From: Saccharicrinis sp050589685
GTDB taxonomy: Bacteria > Bacteroidota > Bacteroidia > Bacteroidales > Marinilabiliaceae
DNA length: 64,000 nt
Direction of reading: 5' to 3'
Assembly: GCF_050589685.1 (NCBI RefSeq)
Contig: NZ_JBNGOS010000011.1
Location: 1-64,000, forward strand
In this document: positions 1-7,623 of the stretch, in pieces
Numbering within the stretch: the first letter of the stretch is position 1
Layout: each line of letters begins with the position of its first letter
Notes under the pieces: generated by a model
What the model saw: the letters and a program-made list of their open reading frames with translations, nothing else
What the model was told of the DNA's origin: nothing
The model's database searches: none
Translations under genes and position numbers: made by a program

Positions 1-67
1 CCCAAGTTAAAAAAGAAAGTCAGCAATAGCAAGGGATACGGAGGGTGTCCCACAAAAAGTGCGGAAG

Positions 68-877
68 TCAAGAAAAAACTTGAGACTTATTTTCAAACGT
101 TTCAATTATAGCTCTATTTCTCCGCTTTCGTTTATTTTGTTTTACTTTGGATTTGTTTCTTTTAAATCCAAATTCATAGTCAACACCTATTACAATTCCA
201 GGTCCCCCGGTAATTTCGCTATTAAATCCTCTTTTTTCAATATCCTTCAGTACCGCTTGTTGATATGGCGCATTATTTATTCCAATATTAAATCCAATTG
301 CTCCATTTTGCAATCCATACTTATATCCAAGTTTAAACTCATAAAACAAATTTGCTCCTCTAATTTTTATTGTTTCCGAATTTTGAGTTTGCCTGTCCTG
401 TAATTTCAGTATACCAGGTGTCCATAAGCTACCTATCTCAAAAGAAGAGGACAGGTGGCCTTCTCCTTCTTGATGTATGTTTCGGATGTTATAATTCATA
501 CGACTATACAACAAATGATCGGCTCCTGATTGATATTGATAATTATAGTTGTTATCCGAACGGTTTAAATCTTCTAGCGAAGAGGCACATAGTTTATAAC
601 CAGCATCAAAATCCAGTTTACCAAAAGGTTTATATTTATAATAAACCCCCAGTATTAAAACGCCAAAATAATTTTTATCCTCCTCATTTTCGTAAAGATC
701 ATCGTCATCTGAATTAAATGCAGATTCAAGTGCAATTTTTATCAGGTTAGCGGGATCAATGCCCGCATTAACCCCAAAATAATGTTTTTGAGGTTTATTT
801 TCCTGCGAAAAAAGCACATGGTTAGAAAGGAAAAAAAGGACAGTGGCACACAAAAACACCTTTTTCGTAATCATCAA
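68..877 (-). CDS. putative secreted outer-membrane protein, unknown function
   Basis: A 269-residue protein with a clear signal peptide: MMITKK, a hydrophobic core to about residue 23, then a cleavage-like FSQ. The mature part alternates polar and hydrophobic residues with many Tyr/Gly strands (YYKYKPFGKLDFDAGYKL, FEIGSLW, FEFKLGYKYG, GVDYEFGFK), as in a small outer-membrane beta-barrel. An acidic stretch (NSDDDDLYENEEDK) sits near residues 54-67. The last strand-like segment ends at about residue 240 and is followed by a very basic tail of some 30 residues (KQNKRKRRNR), which is unusual because barrels normally end on an aromatic residue. I recognise no named family. It is divergent from the next gene. 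The function is unknown; only the secreted barrel-like character is supported. Confidence 0.7.
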   Translation of the reverse strand: MMITKKVFLCATVLFFLSNHVLFSQENKPQKHYFGVNAGIDPANLIKIALESAFNSDDDDLYENEEDKNYFGVLILGVYYKYKPFGKLDFDAGYKLCASSLEDLNRSDNNYNYQYQSGADHLLYSRMNYNIRNIHQEGEGHLSSSFEIGSLWTPGILKLQDRQTQNSETIKIRGANLFYEFKLGYKYGLQNGAIGFNIGINNAPYQQAVLKDIEKRGFNSEITGGPGIVIGVDYEFGFKRNKSKVKQNKRKRRNRAIIETFENKSQVFS

Positions 878-967
878 AAATTCAGTTTAGTTTGGTTCTA
901 TTTCTTAATCAATAATTAAATCGGTTGCGAATTAGCAAAAAACAGACCATTGATTTTAATTATTATC

Positions 968-975
968 TACTTTTG
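968..975 (+). promoter_or_regulatory. -7 promoter box for the nucleosidase-cupin gene
   Basis: TACTTTTG matches the Bacteroidetes -7 consensus TAnnTTTG and lies 17 bp before the ATG at 993. No good -33 TTTG was seen at the usual spacing, so only the -7 half is supported. Confidence 0.5.
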
Positions 976-992
976 TGTAAAAGAATAGAACG

Positions 993-2063
993 ATGCTCAA
1001 TGTTTTAATTGTATATGCAGTAGAAGAAGAACGGGTACATGTAGATATGCCCCATTGTAAATTCCATTATTGCCGCACAGGAGTGGGAAAAGTGAATGCG
1101 GCAATAGCCGTTGAGAGAGGCATTGCCATACATAATCCCGATGTGGTAATAAATATTGGAACTGCCGGAACCGTAAATTACAAAATAGGTTCGGTACACT
1201 TATGCAAGAGATTTGTGGATAGGGATATGGAGAAATTAAGCCATTTTGGAGTTTCTTTTGAAGAAGATTTTACCGATGAGGTGGAAAAATGCGGCTTTTT
1301 TAATAGTTGGCTATTCGACAGTGTTTGTAATACCGGTGATACCTTTCTTACTTCTGCCGATGGCACGGGGGATATTTTCGATATGGAATCGTTTGCTGTT
1401 GCCCGTGTTTGCAGAATGCACAACCTCCCGTTTGTAGGTGTCAAATGTGTTACCGACGTTATTGGACAAAACTCCATAAAACACTGGGAAGAAAAATTGG
1501 CAGAAGCCCAAGCTATCCTCCAAAATTTCGTTGACAACAACCATCTATCAGTCTCGGAATATCACATAAGCAATGAGGCGCAACAACATATCGACCATTT
1601 AAAATTGGAAAGACATCCGGAAGGCGGATGGTTTAAAGAGGTTTACCGCTCAAGCATGGTCATACCTAATAATGGGTTAAATGATAGTTTTGAGGGGGAT
1701 AGAAATGCGCTGACCTCCATCTATTACCTCTTGGCCAACGAGCAGTATTCAGCCTTTCATCGTATAAAATCACCTGAAACATGGTATTTTCACCAGGGAA
1801 TGCCTTTGATCATCCATACGATAAACAATAATGGGCATTACAAGCATATTGAATTATCTGACCATATGAATGGCAGACTTCAATATACCGTGGAGCCCGG
1901 GGCTTGGTTTGCCGCAGAAATAAAAGAAGGCTACGGATATTCTCTCGTTAGTTGTGCTGTCGCCCCAGGTTTTGACTTTGCCGATTTTGAAATGGGCGAA
2001 GCGAACACATTGCAAGCTAAATTTCCAAATCACAAAAAGATAGTGGAAAGGCTTTCCAAATAA
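993..2063 (+). CDS. nucleosidase (futalosine hydrolase/MTAN-like) fused to a DUF985 cupin
   Basis: A two-domain protein of 356 residues. Residues 1-182 are a compact nucleoside phosphorylase/nucleosidase fold: GVGKVNAA (30-37), INIGTAG (53-59), the substrate-binding DMES (130-133) and the catalytic-type Asp in KCVTDVIG (151-158). This is the layout of futalosine hydrolase (MqnB) or MTA/SAH nucleosidase. Residues about 195-356 are a DUF985/Cupin_5 domain: HPEGGWFKEVYRS (208-220), then TSIYYLL, FHRIKSPETWYFHQG and VAPGFDFADF. Family knowledge suggests the first half hydrolyses an N-glycosidic bond, perhaps in futalosine-route menaquinone synthesis. The role of the cupin half is unknown. The reading frame is continuous across the junction, and no other mqn gene is in the window. 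The substrate is not decided by the sequence. Confidence 0.8.
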   Translation: MLNVLIVYAVEEERVHVDMPHCKFHYCRTGVGKVNAAIAVERGIAIHNPDVVINIGTAGTVNYKIGSVHLCKRFVDRDMEKLSHFGVSFEEDFTDEVEKCGFFNSWLFDSVCNTGDTFLTSADGTGDIFDMESFAVARVCRMHNLPFVGVKCVTDVIGQNSIKHWEEKLAEAQAILQNFVDNNHLSVSEYHISNEAQQHIDHLKLERHPEGGWFKEVYRSSMVIPNNGLNDSFEGDRNALTSIYYLLANEQYSAFHRIKSPETWYFHQGMPLIIHTINNNGHYKHIELSDHMNGRLQYTVEPGAWFAAEIKEGYGYSLVSCAVAPGFDFADFEMGEANTLQAKFPNHKKIVERLSK

Positions 2064-2114
2064 TGACGCCTGACCTTTTTCAAAGTTTCACGCTTTGTAC
2101 GAGGAATTAAACCA

Positions 2115-2534
2115 TCAATCCTCGTTTACTTTTATCTCAAAGGTAACCGGGATAGCCATTTTGTATAAAGCCGAAACACCACAATATTGTTCTTCTGAAA
2201 GCTGAACGGCCCTTTCTAACTTATCCATAGGTAAGTCAGCACCTTTAAATTTAAAAATAACCTTCATCGTGTCATAATACTTGGGGTGCTCTTCCCTCAT
2301 ATTAGCTTCCACCATAATCTTTAAACCATCATATCGCACTCTCATCTTCTTTAGAATAGATACCACATCCATCCCTGTACAACCTGCCAGGGCCAACAGC
2401 ATCAAAGGTTTGGGACGTGGCCCGGAGTCATTCCCTCCGTTTTCTTCGCCTGCATCAATTTTAATAGTGTGACCATTTACTTCAGACTGGAAGGTCATGT
2501 TTTCTATCCACTCAAGATCAATTGTAGTTTTCAT
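2115..2534 (-). CDS. OsmC family peroxiredoxin-like protein
   Basis: 139 residues, the usual size for the OsmC/YhfA family. Both family cysteines are present: Cys52 in LALAGCTGMD and Cys118 in SEEQYCGVSAL, the pair that reduces organic hydroperoxides in OsmC/Ohr proteins. The layout (N-terminal strands, central helix carrying the first Cys, helix with the second Cys, C-terminal TFEIKVNE strand) fits the YhfA-like branch rather than Ohr. It is cytoplasmic. It is convergent with the nucleosidase-cupin gene (51 bp between stops) and divergent from the Crp/Fnr gene, with about 300 bp between them. A role in peroxide or thiol stress is inferred from the family; the actual substrate is unknown. Confidence 0.9.
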   Translation of the reverse strand: MKTTIDLEWIENMTFQSEVNGHTIKIDAGEENGGNDSGPRPKPLMLLALAGCTGMDVVSILKKMRVRYDGLKIMVEANMREEHPKYYDTMKVIFKFKGADLPMDKLERAVQLSEEQYCGVSALYKMAIPVTFEIKVNED

Positions 2535-2833
2535 CTCATTATCATTTAAATTTCACTTGCATTCCATGGAACTCGCTACGGTATGATTCTTTATATAAGA
2601 AACACTTTTAAAGCTCGTTTCATAGCTATATATTTAGATACGTGTTTTCAATAAATATACATCATTATTTATATATTTGTAGATAAATAAGCAAAATAAC
2701 TGCACAAAATAAGAAATTGCTTTAACAAAAGTCTAAATAATAAAATTTAATGTATTCAACATTATAATAAAACATTAGCTTTATCGTGAATTAACATTAT
2801 TTTTGCAGTCTGAAAAAAATTAAAACTTAAGGA
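2535..2833. other. AT-rich divergent intergenic region
   Basis: This 299-bp spacer separates the divergent OsmC and Crp/Fnr genes. It is very AT-rich. A -7-like box TATTTTTG lies at 2798-2805 on the plus strand, 29 bp before the Crp/Fnr ATG. A poor -33 (TTAG) sits about 19-20 bp further upstream. No ORF, RNA gene or strong hairpin was seen. Confidence 0.45.
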
Positions 2834-3541
2834 ATGAAGAATATTCAAAGTGTTCCATACAACGAGCCTGTGGATCTTCGTGCTTTTGATATATTTAAAG
2901 GATTATCTGAAGAAGAGGTTGAAAAGGTAAATCAATCGATGAGCAGTACCATCCATAAAAGGGGAAGTACTATTTACCATGAAGGCAGTAGAATTAACGG
3001 CACATTTTTAGTCGTTGATGGGATATTAAAGATCTTTAAAACTGGTTTTGACGGTAAGGAACAGATAATTCGATTTGCCAAAGGCGGAGACCTAATCGGA
3101 TTTAGATCGGTGATTAGTGATGAGTTGGCCTGTAGCACGACAAAAGTGATTCAAGACACCATTCTTTGTTATTTCCCGGGGGAGGTATTGGCTTCTTTGT
3201 TAAAGTCCAATCCAAACTTCTCCATGTCGTTAATGAAACTAACCTGCAAAGAGCTCGGTGAGTCTAACAAATTTCTGACCGACATCGCGCAGAAAACAGT
3301 ACGGGAAAGATTGGCCGAGGTGTTGTTGTTATTAATGGACACTTTTGAACTGGACCAGGACCACACCTTACAAATTTCACTAACCCGCGAAGAGTTAGCC
3401 AATATGGTAGGTACAGCTACAGAATCGGTTATCAGGTTGCTATCGGAATTTAAATCCGACAAATTGATTGAGCTTAACGGTAGAAAAATTAAGCTGCTTA
3501 ACATTCCCAAGTTGATCAAGATAGGGAATGTTTACGTGTAG
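2834..3541 (+). CDS. Crp/Fnr family transcriptional regulator
   Basis: 235 residues with the standard two-domain build. The N-terminal cyclic-nucleotide-binding-type beta-roll (about 15-140) contains GSTIYHEGSRINGTFLVVDG and LIGFRSVISD. After a long dimer helix comes a winged helix with the recognition segment LTREELANMVGTATESVIRL (183-202). There is no N-terminal Cys cluster of the FNR type, so an oxygen-sensing Fe-S cluster is unlikely. The phosphate-binding RxS motif of true cAMP receptors is not evident, so the ligand is unknown. It is probably monocistronic: a TAnnTTTG box precedes it and a strong terminator follows it within 20 bp. Target genes cannot be read from this window. Confidence 0.9.
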   Translation: MKNIQSVPYNEPVDLRAFDIFKGLSEEEVEKVNQSMSSTIHKRGSTIYHEGSRINGTFLVVDGILKIFKTGFDGKEQIIRFAKGGDLIGFRSVISDELACSTTKVIQDTILCYFPGEVLASLLKSNPNFSMSLMKLTCKELGESNKFLTDIAQKTVRERLAEVLLLLMDTFELDQDHTLQISLTREELANMVGTATESVIRLLSEFKSDKLIELNGRKIKLLNIPKLIKIGNVYV

Positions 3542-3559
3542 TATCTGCTGAAAATATAC

Positions 3560-3591
3560 AAATGGCTGCCCCAAAGAGCAGCCATTTTTTT
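3560..3591 (+). terminator. intrinsic terminator of the Crp/Fnr gene
   Basis: Perfect 10-bp stem AAATGGCTGC / GCAGCCATTT with an 8-nt loop, followed by a T run. It lies 19 bp after the Crp/Fnr stop. The flanking A's also give it some terminator character on the minus strand, for the LarC-like gene that ends at 3602. Confidence 0.9.
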
Positions 3592-3601
3592 CGTTCGTTT
3601 C

Positions 3602-4408
3602 TTATTTTCTAAGATATACTTTCAATGGAGGAATCTCCAAATCCTTACCTCCCCTCGAAGTTCCTTCAAAAACAACTCCTTTTGCGATTTCATCAGATAT
3701 TAATTTACTGCCAAGTGCCGCTAATATTGCCGAACCCGTCGGGGTACAAAGTTCAATATCCACAGGCCCCATTGTATTGGCAATTTTGTATTTGTCCATA
3801 ATTATCTTTGTGGCAGGTGCCGGAACCGCCATTTCTCCGTGCGAGAATTTAATCCTTCCCCCTCCTAACGAAACAGGCTTCACAATATCTGCCTCCACGG
3901 GTGCGCTTAACAACTGTAATCCTATAGCCGCTCCAATAATATCAATCAATATATCCTGAGCTTCATGTAACCACGCTTCCTCTTCGTGTTCGTGATGGTG
4001 ATGATGGTGACCGTGGTGATCATGATGGTGGTCATGACTATGCCCATGGTGATGGTCTGTTAAAAAAGTATTTTCGGCATGAGCTTGTTTCTCTGCGGCA
4101 ATAAGAACTTCAAGTACCTTTAATGCAAAATGGCAATACTCACCTTCAATCTTTAAATCCTCGCACAATTCTTTCAAAAGCAATCTGGCTTTTGAAGCCG
4201 CCAGATGGCCATGATTATGGTTGATATCCATGATCAACCTGGTTGCATTGTCGTGAGTTTTTACGGTATTTATAGTTGATCTACCTATTTTATTTGCAGC
4301 AGTCAACATAGCTTCCACCATTTTCTGTTCATCCGCACCCGCTGAAATCAGCACAGCGGCAAACATATCGCCTGCCATTCCGCCAGTAGGATCTAATATT
4401 AATTTCAT
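3602..4408 (-). CDS. LarC-like (DUF111) protein, N-terminal half only, His-rich
   Basis: LarC inserts nickel into the pincer cofactor of lactate racemase-type enzymes. The start is placed at the ATG giving MKLILDPTGGMAGDMFAA, which matches the LarC N-terminus; an upstream in-frame ATG at 4468 would add an unlikely 20 residues. The 268-residue product corresponds to the first part of LarC (about 400 residues in full-length members) and stops shortly after EGTSRGGKDLE. The central loop is extremely His-rich (about 16 His between residues 122 and 150, including HHHHHH), suggesting metal binding or storage. No LarC2, LarB, LarE or LarA is adjacent: the next gene downstream is the convergent Crp/Fnr regulator. 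Either LarC1 works alone here or it has another metal-related role. Confidence 0.8.
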   Translation of the reverse strand: MKLILDPTGGMAGDMFAAVLISAGADEQKMVEAMLTAANKIGRSTINTVKTHDNATRLIMDINHNHGHLAASKARLLLKELCEDLKIEGEYCHFALKVLEVLIAAEKQAHAENTFLTDHHHGHSHDHHHDHHGHHHHHHEHEEEAWLHEAQDILIDIIGAAIGLQLLSAPVEADIVKPVSLGGGRIKFSHGEMAVPAPATKIIMDKYKIANTMGPVDIELCTPTGSAILAALGSKLISDEIAKGVVFEGTSRGGKDLEIPPLKVYLRK

Positions 4409-4724
4409 AGTTATAATTTTAATTGCAGTGAATATACAAATTTTGAAAACTACCGCTGCATTGAACACTTAATAACCTTATTATCCGATCTTATAATACC
4501 GACCTCCATATTTTTTTATTCACAAACAACCCTTAATCTCGCCGGCTCAAGTGCCATCAACCTCATTTGCTCCGTTATGTTTGCTGTTTGTGTGGCGGTT
4601 TGTCATTGTAGATTATAATACTCAAAACTCGCCGATCATTACTCTCAGCCCTTTACGCTACGTCACTGGTTGTTGACCGCTGATTGTTTACTATTAACCT
4701 GTGACAAATTCGCTTTTGACTTAT
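4409..4724. other. intergenic region without recognised features
   Basis: About 316 bp between the LarC-like start and the rluF stop, both on the minus strand. It holds short repeats such as CACTGGTTGTTGACC and TGTTTACTATTAACC near 4665-4700, which resemble the TCATTAGTCAATGG-type spacer sequence seen upstream of the YrdC/Sua5 gene. No ORF, promoter box or strong terminator was identified. Confidence 0.3.
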
Positions 4725-5456
4725 CTAGTCATGTGTCTTGGCCGATTCCGAAACTAGCCGGTTAATTTCATTGAGCTCCTTTTTACTCAAATACCGCCAT
4801 TTACCAACAGGAGTATCTAATTTCACGTTCATTATCCTAACACGTTTGAGCTTTTTCACTTCGTAACCCAAATATTCGCTCATCCTTCTGATTTGGCGGT
4901 TAAGCCCCTGTGTTAGTACAATCCTAAACTCAAACTTCCCGGTCCGTTCCACAACACAGCTGCGAGTAACGGTATCCAAAATAGGAACACCGCTGCTCAT
5001 CTTTCGCACAAAATCATCTGTAACAGGCTTGTCGACTTTAACGATATATTCTTTCTCATGATTATTTCGTGCCCGCAAAATTTTATTGACTATATCGCCA
5101 TCGTTGGTAAGAAAAATCAAACCTTCACTTGGTTTGTCCAATCTACCAATTGGGAAAATCCGTTTCGGATAATGGATGTAATCGATAATATTATTTTTCT
5201 CCACACGTGTATCCGTAGTGCAAACAATACCCACAGGTTTATTAAATGCAATATAAACAAACTTGTCTTTAGGCTCCGAAATCAGTTTACCCTTAACCCT
5301 CACCTCATCGCCATCGCACACTTTCGTTCCCATCTCGGGCACTTTGCCGTTAATGGTTACTTTTCGGGCCTCGATCAACTTATCCGCCTCACGTCGCGAA
5401 CAATACCCAACTTCGCTTAAATACTTGTTTATCCTTGTAGGCTCTTTCTTCGCCAT
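4725..5456 (-). CDS. rluF: 23S rRNA pseudouridine synthase RluF
   Basis: 243 residues of the RsuA/RluB/E/F family. An N-terminal S4 RNA-binding domain (about 6-60) contains INKYLSEVGYCSRREADKL. The catalytic domain has the Asp-bearing motif GRLDKPSEGLIFLTNDGD, with the nucleophile at Asp107, and the C-terminal GLNRQIRRM (about 184-192). The run HEKEYIVKVDKPVTDDF and the KRVRIMNV ending match RluF more closely than RsuA or RluB. By family knowledge it isomerises a uridine in helix 80 of 23S rRNA (U2604 in E. coli numbering). It appears to be monocistronic, with a TAnnTTTG box 32 bp upstream of its ATG. Confidence 0.9.
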   Translation of the reverse strand: MAKKEPTRINKYLSEVGYCSRREADKLIEARKVTINGKVPEMGTKVCDGDEVRVKGKLISEPKDKFVYIAFNKPVGIVCTTDTRVEKNNIIDYIHYPKRIFPIGRLDKPSEGLIFLTNDGDIVNKILRARNNHEKEYIVKVDKPVTDDFVRKMSSGVPILDTVTRSCVVERTGKFEFRIVLTQGLNRQIRRMSEYLGYEVKKLKRVRIMNVKLDTPVGKWRYLSKKELNEINRLVSESAKTHD

Positions 5457-5843
5457 GTTTTATTCGCTTGTGTAATTTGTAGACCACACAAAAGTAATAC
5501 TATTTTGAATATCTGCTTTCCATATATGCCATACATGGGGAAATCGACATTAAAAGATAAATATCGCCAAAACGGAATTGTTGCCTATATAAAACTTGGT
5601 CCGCAAATCTGTCATCCGCAGGGTGATGACAAAGCACAGCTTGTCAAACGCTGGCCGAGAGCGTCACGAGTTGACATCGATAAAATTTTATTGCATAATA
5701 TCTTACTTAGTAAAACTATACCCCGAGAGTGAAAAACAAAAGCCCTAATACCATGCCCGTGCATTTGACAGATTCAATAGTTTTTACAACCTTGTAGGTT
5801 TACGAATCATTATCAATATGTTCCAAACCATTGTTAAATTGCT
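5457..5843. other. intergenic region with competing hairpins
   Basis: The 387 bp between divergent rluF and the DksA-like gene contain a GC-richer island at 5611-5676. Three inverted repeats lie there on the plus strand: GTCATC/GATGAC (5611-5616 with 5625-5630), GACAA/TTGTC (5627-5631 with 5641-5645), and TGTCAAACGCT paired with AGCGT and TTGACA (5642-5652 with 5660-5664 and 5671-5676). The second and third share bases, so they exclude one another. An ORF of 75 codons overlaps (5505-5732) but looks accidental. The function is unknown. Confidence 0.35.
5489..5496 (-). promoter_or_regulatory. -7 promoter box of rluF
   Basis: On the minus strand this reads TACTTTTG, a match to the Bacteroidetes -7 consensus, and lies about 32 bp upstream of the rluF ATG. 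A matching -33 element was not evident. Confidence 0.5.
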
Positions 5844-6176
5844 ATGAATATGGATAAACAAGAGATAAAACAACTTATCTTAAAACAAATATCTATTGTT
5901 GAGCGAAAGGTTGAATCGTTAAAAGAACTTACCCAAGCTGTTGCTCCCGATGACGCTATAGGTCGCATTAGCAGAATGGACGCCATTAACAACAAAAGCG
6001 TGAATGACGCTGCATTGCGTCAAACCGAGTCCAAACTAAAAAACCTGCAGTACGCGTTGGACCATATCAACGACCCTGATTTTGGAATTTGCACCGATTG
6101 CAAAGGAGCCATTCAAACCGGCCGGCTGGTATTAATGCCCGAAAGCAGAAAATGCATCAAATGTGCGCAAAAATAA
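5844..6176 (+). CDS. TraR/DksA family zinc-finger protein
   Basis: 110 residues. An N-terminal helical part of about 75 residues is probably a coiled-coil hairpin. It is followed by a C4 zinc finger with Cys83, Cys86, Cys104 and Cys107 (GICTDCKGAI, then SRKCIKCAQK), the arrangement of the DksA/TraR family. These proteins insert into the RNA polymerase secondary channel and modulate initiation with ppGpp. This one is shorter than DksA (about 150) and longer than TraR (about 73). Its coiled-coil tip reads APDDAIGRISRMDAI, so the DxxDxA-type tip is only loosely conserved and transcription activity is not assured. The CoA-transferase gene follows on the same strand after 139 bp with its own -7 box, so co-transcription is uncertain. 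Confidence 0.8.
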   Translation: MNMDKQEIKQLILKQISIVERKVESLKELTQAVAPDDAIGRISRMDAINNKSVNDAALRQTESKLKNLQYALDHINDPDFGICTDCKGAIQTGRLVLMPESRKCIKCAQK

Positions 6177-6261
6177 TATGGTCATTGGCATGTTGTCCAT
6201 TAACTGTTTTAATATGTTGTAGAATACATTTTTCAACCCCGACATTTTGAGCAAATTGTTA

Positions 6262-6269
6262 TAGTTTTG
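6262..6269 (+). promoter_or_regulatory. -7 promoter box of the CoA-transferase gene
   Basis: TAGTTTTG matches TAnnTTTG and lies 46 bp upstream of the ATG at 6316. The -33 element is not clear. Confidence 0.45.
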
Positions 6270-6315
6270 CAGCTCGACAATCGAATTAAAGAAAAATATC
6301 TCTAAATAATATAAA

Positions 6316-7623
6316 ATGCAGTATAAAAGTGTAAGTGCAGAAGAAGCTGTAAAAGTAATTAAAACGGGAGACAGGGTCCATTTAAGCAGTGTGGCCGTAA
6401 CACCCCACAAACTTATTAAGGCCATGGTTGAGCGTGGCCGCAAAAAGGAGTTTTACGACGTAAAAATCCAGCACATCCACATCGAAAACAAAGTAGACTT
6501 CGCCGATCCTGAGTTCGAAGGAGTTTTCGTTTCGGAGCAGTTTTTTGTAGGCGGAAACTTGCGTAAACAAACACAAGCAGGGTATGCCGACTACATCCCG
6601 GCTTTCCTGAGCGAGACGCAAAAACTAATCCGTGAAGGATATTTAAAAGTTAACGTAGCCATGGTGATGGTTTCTAAACCGGACAAGCATGGATTTGTTT
6701 CTTTAGGAACATCGGTAGATGCCACAAAAGCAGCTATAGAATGTGCCGATGTAGTTATTGCCTTGGTGAACCCTAACGTTCCACGTGCATGGGGCGACGC
6801 TATTTTCCACACGAACGAAATCGATTACTTTGTAGAAGACGACAGCCCGCTTTACACGCACGACATGGGTACACTTACCGATACTGATATCGCCATTGGT
6901 AAAAACGTAGCTGAACTTATCGAGGATGGCGCATGTCTTCAGATGGGTATCGGTGGTATTCCAAACGCAGTATTGGCTCAATTAGAAAATCACAAAGATT
7001 TAGGTGTACACACAGAGATGTTTGCTGACGGAATCCTTCCTTTGGTTGAAAAAGGAGTTGTAAACGGTAAGCGCAAGCAAATCGATCCAGGTAAAATGGT
7101 GGCTTCTTTCTTGATGGGTTCTCAGAAACTGTACGATTTTATCGACGACAACCCAATGGTTGCCATGATGGACGTTAAGCACACCAACAGCGTAAACGTT
7201 ATCCGCCAGAACGATAAGGTAACCGCTATCAATTCCGCTTTGGCTATCGACATCACCGGTCAGGTTTGTGCCGACTCAATCGGAACAACACACTACTCGG
7301 GCGTAGGTGGACAAATCGACTTTATACGGGGAGCGGGCTACTCAAAAGGCGGTTTGCCAATCATTGCAATGCCATCGGTAACTGCAAAAGGATTGTCAAA
7401 AATCTCACCTATCTTGTTACCCGGTTCAGGTGTGGTTACCACTCGCGCCAACATGCACTGGTTTGTAACCGAGCACGGAGCTGTTAACCTATACGGAAAA
7501 ACAATGCAGGAAAGAGCTAAGCTAATTATTTCCGTTGCGCACCCCGATCACCAGGAAGAACTAGACAAAGCTGCTTTCGATCGTTTTGGGCCACACTTCC
7601 ATTACGTAAACAAGAATATCTAA
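6316..7623 (+). CDS. acetyl-CoA hydrolase/CoA-transferase family (AbfT/Cat1-like)
   Basis: 435 residues, typical for 4-hydroxybutyrate or succinate/acetyl CoA-transferases. The catalytic glutamate is expected at Glu234 in LGVHTEMFADGI, close to Glu238 of Clostridium AbfT. Other family motifs are QMGIGGIPNAVLAQL (about 209-223), YSGVGGQIDFIRGA and GSGVVTTRANMHWFVTEHG near the C-terminus. The enzyme moves CoA between short carboxylates through a glutamyl-CoA intermediate. In anaerobic Bacteroidota such enzymes usually take part in acetate/succinate/propionate or butyrate fermentation; the exact substrates cannot be read from sequence. It stands alone, and its transcript would run about 170 nt past the stop to a strong terminator at 7796. 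Confidence 0.88.
   Translation: MQYKSVSAEEAVKVIKTGDRVHLSSVAVTPHKLIKAMVERGRKKEFYDVKIQHIHIENKVDFADPEFEGVFVSEQFFVGGNLRKQTQAGYADYIPAFLSETQKLIREGYLKVNVAMVMVSKPDKHGFVSLGTSVDATKAAIECADVVIALVNPNVPRAWGDAIFHTNEIDYFVEDDSPLYTHDMGTLTDTDIAIGKNVAELIEDGACLQMGIGGIPNAVLAQLENHKDLGVHTEMFADGILPLVEKGVVNGKRKQIDPGKMVASFLMGSQKLYDFIDDNPMVAMMDVKHTNSVNVIRQNDKVTAINSALAIDITGQVCADSIGTTHYSGVGGQIDFIRGAGYSKGGLPIIAMPSVTAKGLSKISPILLPGSGVVTTRANMHWFVTEHGAVNLYGKTMQERAKLIISVAHPDHQEELDKAAFDRFGPHFHYVNKNI

Noticed and set aside
3542..3601. LarC2 continuation by frameshift after the LarC-like stop
   Set aside because: The 60 bp beyond the stop contain the Crp/Fnr terminator and then the opposite-strand gene, so there is no room for a second LarC domain.
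5505..5732. 75-codon ORF between rluF and the DksA-like gene
   Set aside because: It covers the hairpin-rich patch, has an unremarkable composition and no upstream signal; hairpin structure explains the region better.
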